Part shown: piece by piece, positions 60,056 to 64,000 of the stretch
Layout of the letters: each line of letters starts with the position of its first letter
Numbering within the stretch: position 1 is the stretch's first letter
NCBI GenBank assembly: GCA_028554745.1
Contig: JAQOTN010000008.1
Span: 248,001-312,000, forward strand
Source of the DNA: Blastocrithidia nonstop
Lineage: Eukaryota; Euglenozoa; Kinetoplastea; Trypanosomatida; Trypanosomatidae
Direction: 5' to 3'
DNA: 64,000 bases
The notes under the pieces: generated by a model
What the model was told of the DNA's origin: nothing
The model's input: the letters and a program-made list of their open reading frames with translations, nothing else
The model's database searches: none
Translations under genes and position numbers: made by a program

Positions 60056-60320
60056 TAAATAAATGAAAAAAAAAAATTAAAAAATAAAAATTTATATTAT
60101 CAAAAATAACTAACTTGTATAATCTTCTTTTTTTACCTCCTTGTTTTTATAGAGCAATTCTTATTTACATAATATAAAAAGATATGTTGCATATTTTTTT
60201 GCAAATATCTTCACATCATCTTTTCATAGCTCTCTGAGCTAATTTTTTTAAATCACAATTACATTGGCAGAATAGTTCAAATAAAATTTAGATAATACCC
60301 TTTTTTTTTTTCCAGTTATC
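60056..60320. promoter_or_regulatory. Short spacer with predicted acceptor for the amastin-like gene
   Basis: AT-rich. A T tract at 60298-60311 ends TCCAG, AG at 60314-60315, just five bases before ATG 60321, implying a very short 5' UTR. Confidence 0.5.
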
Positions 60321-61088
60321 ATGTTTACTTCTGTAATACGAATGTCAGCGTATATGATTACTGCATCTATTCTTGTAGCGTTATTGTTAGGCTGTGTATT
60401 GTCCCCAATAACTATTCGTACTCGTGATAATTATGCGCTTCGTGTGTATGGCATTCGAATCAGCTATGATATACCTCCATGCTCGCTTGCATACGGAAAT
60501 CAAAGTTGAACCAACAATACTCATCGTACACTGTCACGTAATGACGATGTACTGAATAAATGTGTGAATAGCGATAATAGTCACAACACTTCTAGAAATA
60601 GTAGTTCCACTAAAAATGTTGTATCACTGAATTGCAATAATAGTCTCATTCGTGAAAGATACAAGCATTGCCATTTAGGTTCTAGAAGAGTCTAACACGT
60701 TAATGTCGCCTACTTGCCACATGGCCGCTTACGTAATCTCATGATTGCGTATATTACTTTTGTGTCAGCTGGACTTTGTCTAAGCGTTGCAATAGTAATT
60801 TTGACTACATTATTTGTTACCTCAATGATTTGACAGAAAACTGTAGTTTTTGTCTGCTAGATTACATTGGCAGTAGATGCCATCATGTGCATCATTAGTC
60901 TAGTGCTCGCTTTGGTATTAATAATCAATAATAACCTTTATGCACCTATCGCTGATAAGTTTTTTATTCATAAATAATACGCGAAACTAATGTAGCAGTC
61001 GAACCGCTCAGCGTTTGGGTGTAATATTACTGCTGTGATAATAAGTGTCATTATCTCTATAGGAAATATATTACTTCCACATCTGTAA
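60321..61088 (+). CDS. Four-TM membrane protein, amastin-like
   Basis: 255 residues with four hydrophobic segments. TM1 is SAYMITASILVALLLGCVLS at about 9-28. Then comes a Cys-containing extracellular stretch (YALRVYGIRISYDIPPCSLA), an Asn/Ser-rich loop, and TM2 starting at LMIAYITFVSAGLCLSVAIV. TM3 is VCEITLAVDAIMCIISLVLA with Glu from TAG, and TM4 is the last 25 residues, AVIISVIISIGNILLP. The TM arrangement, the Gly/Cys-rich first loop and the NILLP-like end resemble amastins, which are trypanosomatid surface glycoproteins. The diagnostic LWGxKxxC amastin signature is only weakly matched (LRVYGIRIS...C), so the call is tentative. Trp after NQS comes from TGA. The stop TAA at 61086 is followed by two TGA. 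Confidence 0.55.
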
Positions 61089-62029
61089 ACTTGATGAGTT
61101 AAAAATTAAAATGCAAAAAAAACCCGAACATAATTCATTTCAAGAAATAATAACTATCTTCATCTAACTACTAAAAACATGCAATTAATTATAAATTATT
61201 CCTTTAAAAAAAAAGTTCCGATTCAACTTTTTACTAGCTAAATCTGCTCTTTGTTATACTTTATAGATGTTTGTTAGCATTATTGACTTATCTGCAAATA
61301 CAACATACTGATACACATTATTAACTTTGCTTTTTGTGAAGAATTTATCTTGACGTTTGCACTGGCAAAAGTAATTATTACAACCTATCCTCTATTTTTT
61401 TAAAAAATAGTTTGATGACTATTAGTCTTATAATTGAAGAGGTATTATTTATCTCACGTAGATACATTAAAAGTAATACAGTATCAAGCTATAGAGCAAA
61501 ATGTAAGAGAATATTAGTGCTGGTTACTCTAGATTGTGTTCACGTTATACAATTTTAATATTTTTATTTTTAAAAAAATTAATATATTAATAATTATTGT
61601 TCTTTCCTAAACAGCTACGTTACTATACACTCTGCTTTACATTTTATTGTAGACTACTCAAGACTAATGTAACTATTTTTAACTGAAAACAAATGTATTT
61701 CATCCAAAAGATTATATTACAAAATGGCACGTTATTGACGAAAAAGAAACACTGTTGTCAATGAAAGAAAAGTGTTACATATTGTAACTTTGCCGATTTC
61801 TTTTGTTGATTTTGAATAAAAATATTAATTTAATTTTTATTTTTTTTTTCAATCAGTGGCATTTATTATATCACTAAATAACTTGACTGGTAAGATACGT
61901 AAATTTACACTATTCTTTTAAACTTTGCAATAATCATATTTATTAACTGTATAAATAGTTTACATATTGTGTATATTACAAAGGAAAAAGGTACTTAAAA
62001 ATATTAGTGATATTTTTCATTTCAAAGCA
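61089..62029. other. Intergenic spacer, AT-rich
   Basis: 0.94 kb, no gene supported. A T tract (61830-61850) with AG at 61855-61856 is the likely acceptor, about 174 bases before the RBM34/Nop12 ATG. Confidence 0.6.
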
Positions 62030-63487
62030 ATGTAAAAAATAGGACATGTGTAGACGGGTGAGAGAAGCAGCAAAAATGTCCAATAAAATAATACTACAGC
62101 AATCTCGCACTCCATTTCATCAGCAATAAACTTTGAACCTGTACAAAAGGCCAAGATTGACTTGTTTGCACGCGCACCGTAGGCGCGCAAAATGTCACGT
62201 CGTGAAAAGCGTAAGTTGGCGTTAGCTCAGAGTATGATAGACGTAATGTAGTCTGACAAAAAGCAAAATACAACACCAAGAAGTAAAAAGTAATAACCAA
62301 ATAGTGCATCTAGCAATAAGACTAAAAAGTTTGATAACAATATTGATGATAGCGGAAACGACAAGTCAACACTTGGCTAACGTCCTCTCTTTGAGAGTAT
62401 ATTTGTGTAAGATAAGTTGTCATCAACCAAAAATATCAATTTTGGAGATGATGGTAACTCGACAACGTCTGGTAAGAGTAAGAGTAAAAGTAAACCAACT
62501 AGTAAACGATCCATTTTACGTCATGCCTTACATGAAAATCCATAGTAAGATCGTCGCACCGTATTTGTTGGCAATTTACCTAACACGATTTAGAAAAGGT
62601 AGGTGTAAAAAATTTTTAAAAAATGTGGTCAAATCGAGGCAGTGCGAATTCGATGTCAGGCGTTAGAGCCATGTAACAATACAGACAAGACAGTCGGTCG
62701 CGCTATTCGTGTACTACGAAAGTAAATACGAAATGACCCGACAGTTTCGGCAGTAGCGTATGTTCTCTTCAAGAATTAATAAGACATTGCCAAAGCGTTG
62801 TAGATTAACGGAATCATTTACAACAATCGGCACATCGTAGTAACAACGTTAGATGTCAAGGGTAAATTTTACCCACCATAAACATCCGTATTTATCGGAA
62901 ACATTGCACCCAATACAGTTTAGTAAGACATTTGAAATTACTTTGCGAGTGAGGGGATTACTGATGTCAAACGCGTGCGTCTGGTACGTGATCGGGACAG
63001 TGGAGCGTGTCAAGGATTTGGGTACGTGTAGTTTCAGCGTAGCACCAGTGTAAAGGCCGCTATCTCGTCTCGTGGAAATGTGTGCAATGGCCGACCATTA
63101 CGCATTGTTCATGTTAATCAGGCTAAAGACGCAAAGGCAGCGATGATAAGTCGACGATAACGTCGCATGTCACAGTTTGACCAGAATGCAAGTATGACAA
63201 AGCCGTAGAAAAACAGTCACGGCTATAATCCTAATAAACGAACTCGCGGTGAGCAGGAGCGAAACCAGCGTAGATCATCATCATCATCTTCATCGTCGTC
63301 GTTGCGTTCAACATCAAAACAAGTAGTAGATGGGTAGCACTACCCGTGAATGGGCGTTGTGACTAATCCGCGCAAAAAAATACCTCGTGATCTTCGTCCA
63401 TTATCTGAGCCGAAGAAAGAAAACACAAAACGTGGTAATACCATAGTAAAGCACAAAACACGCAACCCTGAAAAGCATGACAGTTAA
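62030..63487 (+). CDS. RBM34: Nop12/RBM34-like ribosome biogenesis RNA-binding protein
   Basis: 485 residues. The start at 62030 (MEKIGHVETGERSSKNVQ) is the first in-frame ATG after the predicted acceptor, and codon 2 is TAA. A Lys/Ser-rich N-part leads into two RRMs. RRM1 starts at about residue 177 (TVFVGNLPNTIEKREVEKIF, RNP2), with VRIRCQ and AYVLFKNEEDIAKAL. RRM2 starts at about 286 (SVFIGNIAPNTVEEDIWNYF, with Glu from TAG/TAA and Trp from TGA), and its RNP1 is GFGYVEF with a TAG-coded Glu. Domain spacing and the basic C-tail (RRERRMSQFDQ, YNPNKRTRGEQER) fit the Nop12/RBM34 family. This family binds pre-rRNA and helps pre-60S assembly in the nucleolus. It ends TAA at 63485, with another in-frame TAA nine codons on. 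Confidence 0.9.
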
Positions 63488-64000
63488 AGTGCAGTTTATA
63501 AGAGTTTAAAATAATTTATAAGTGTGTGCTTTAAATAATTTTTGTTTATAATATTTTTGTAATAATTAATATTAAGTAAAATTTAATGCAAACATATTAT
63601 AATCTTATATATAAGCCTTTTACTTTACCATAAAATTGCTGTAAAGATGAAAAAAATTTGCACTAATATTACAATGCAACTTCTCTTGAAATAATTATTA
63701 AATTATTTGTATGTTTATGTATGTGCATTTGACATTTATGCGCAATTTTAGAGTAGCAGTATAGTAATTATATATTACATTTATGCTCCCTTCAGCAATC
63801 ACAGTAAAAAAACCAACATCATAAAAAATTACATCCATCAATAATAAAAAACCTGAAGATAGCACAATTGCATGTTGTTGTTATATGTACAATTATACAC
63901 GTTTTGTACTACTCATGTATACTGTACGTATTGTAAAAAATACTTTTTATTTATTACTTCACGTCAAATAAAACTTATTAACACATCATCTTTTTCATTT
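63488..64000. other. Intergenic spacer to window end
   Basis: AT-rich, with no gene start visible before the window ends. No AG acceptor with a strong pyrimidine tract stands out, except a T/C-rich run at the very end. Confidence 0.5.

Overview
The window looks like nuclear DNA of a trypanosomatid that has reassigned all three stop codons. It matches what is published for Blastocrithidia and its close relatives: UGA read as Trp, UAA and UAG read as Glu, and UAA also kept as the terminator. Under the standard code the whole + strand breaks into short fragments. With TGA=W and TAA/TAG=E it resolves into 18 genes, all on the + strand and all ending in TAA. The Glu assignment rests on conserved positions, such as the zinc-site HWE of a GP63 protease (TAA) and the two metal-binding Glu of an FAH hydrolase (both TAG). 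Trp is supported by Spt4, WWE, HECT and CS/PX-type sites. The kinetoplastid identification rests on one-way gene order, no visible introns, polypyrimidine tract plus AG acceptors before many start codons, and a GP63 gene.

Layout: 1-4772, 3' part of a PP4 regulatory subunit 3 (SMEK) gene. 6604-7125, Spt4. 7555-14436, a 2293-residue LRR / STAND-NTPase-like / WD40 protein. 14952-16558, unrecognised Asn-rich protein with an apparent frameshift. 18063-19394, PX-BAR sorting nexin. 20176-25464, very large GP63 metalloprotease with a C-terminal membrane helix. 26040-27428, unrecognised single-pass membrane protein. 29068-29850, FAH-family hydrolase. 31598-42181, 3527-residue UFD4/TRIP12-type HECT ligase. 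43481-44866, basic nucleolar-type protein. 45444-46511, NOP53. 47155-51834, Uso1/p115. 52270-54825, possible FHA protein. 55699-56136, Yos1. 56636-58423, RNF32-like double-RING protein. 58859-60055, CS-domain co-chaperone. 60321-61088, four-TM amastin-like protein. 62030-63487, Nop12/RBM34.

The genes are not functionally grouped, as is usual in trypanosomatid polycistronic arrays. Secretory traffic (Uso1, Yos1, sorting nexin), ribosome assembly (NOP53, Nop12/RBM34, the basic nucleolar-type protein), ubiquitin ligation (TRIP12-like, RNF32-like) and surface proteins (GP63, amastin-like) are mixed. Spacers are AT-rich, about 0.3 to 1.8 kb, with GT and AT microsatellites. Many proteins carry long Asn/Ser/Thr-rich insertions inside otherwise conserved domains. 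I saw no tRNA, rRNA, CRISPR array, transposon, virus-derived element or minus-strand gene.
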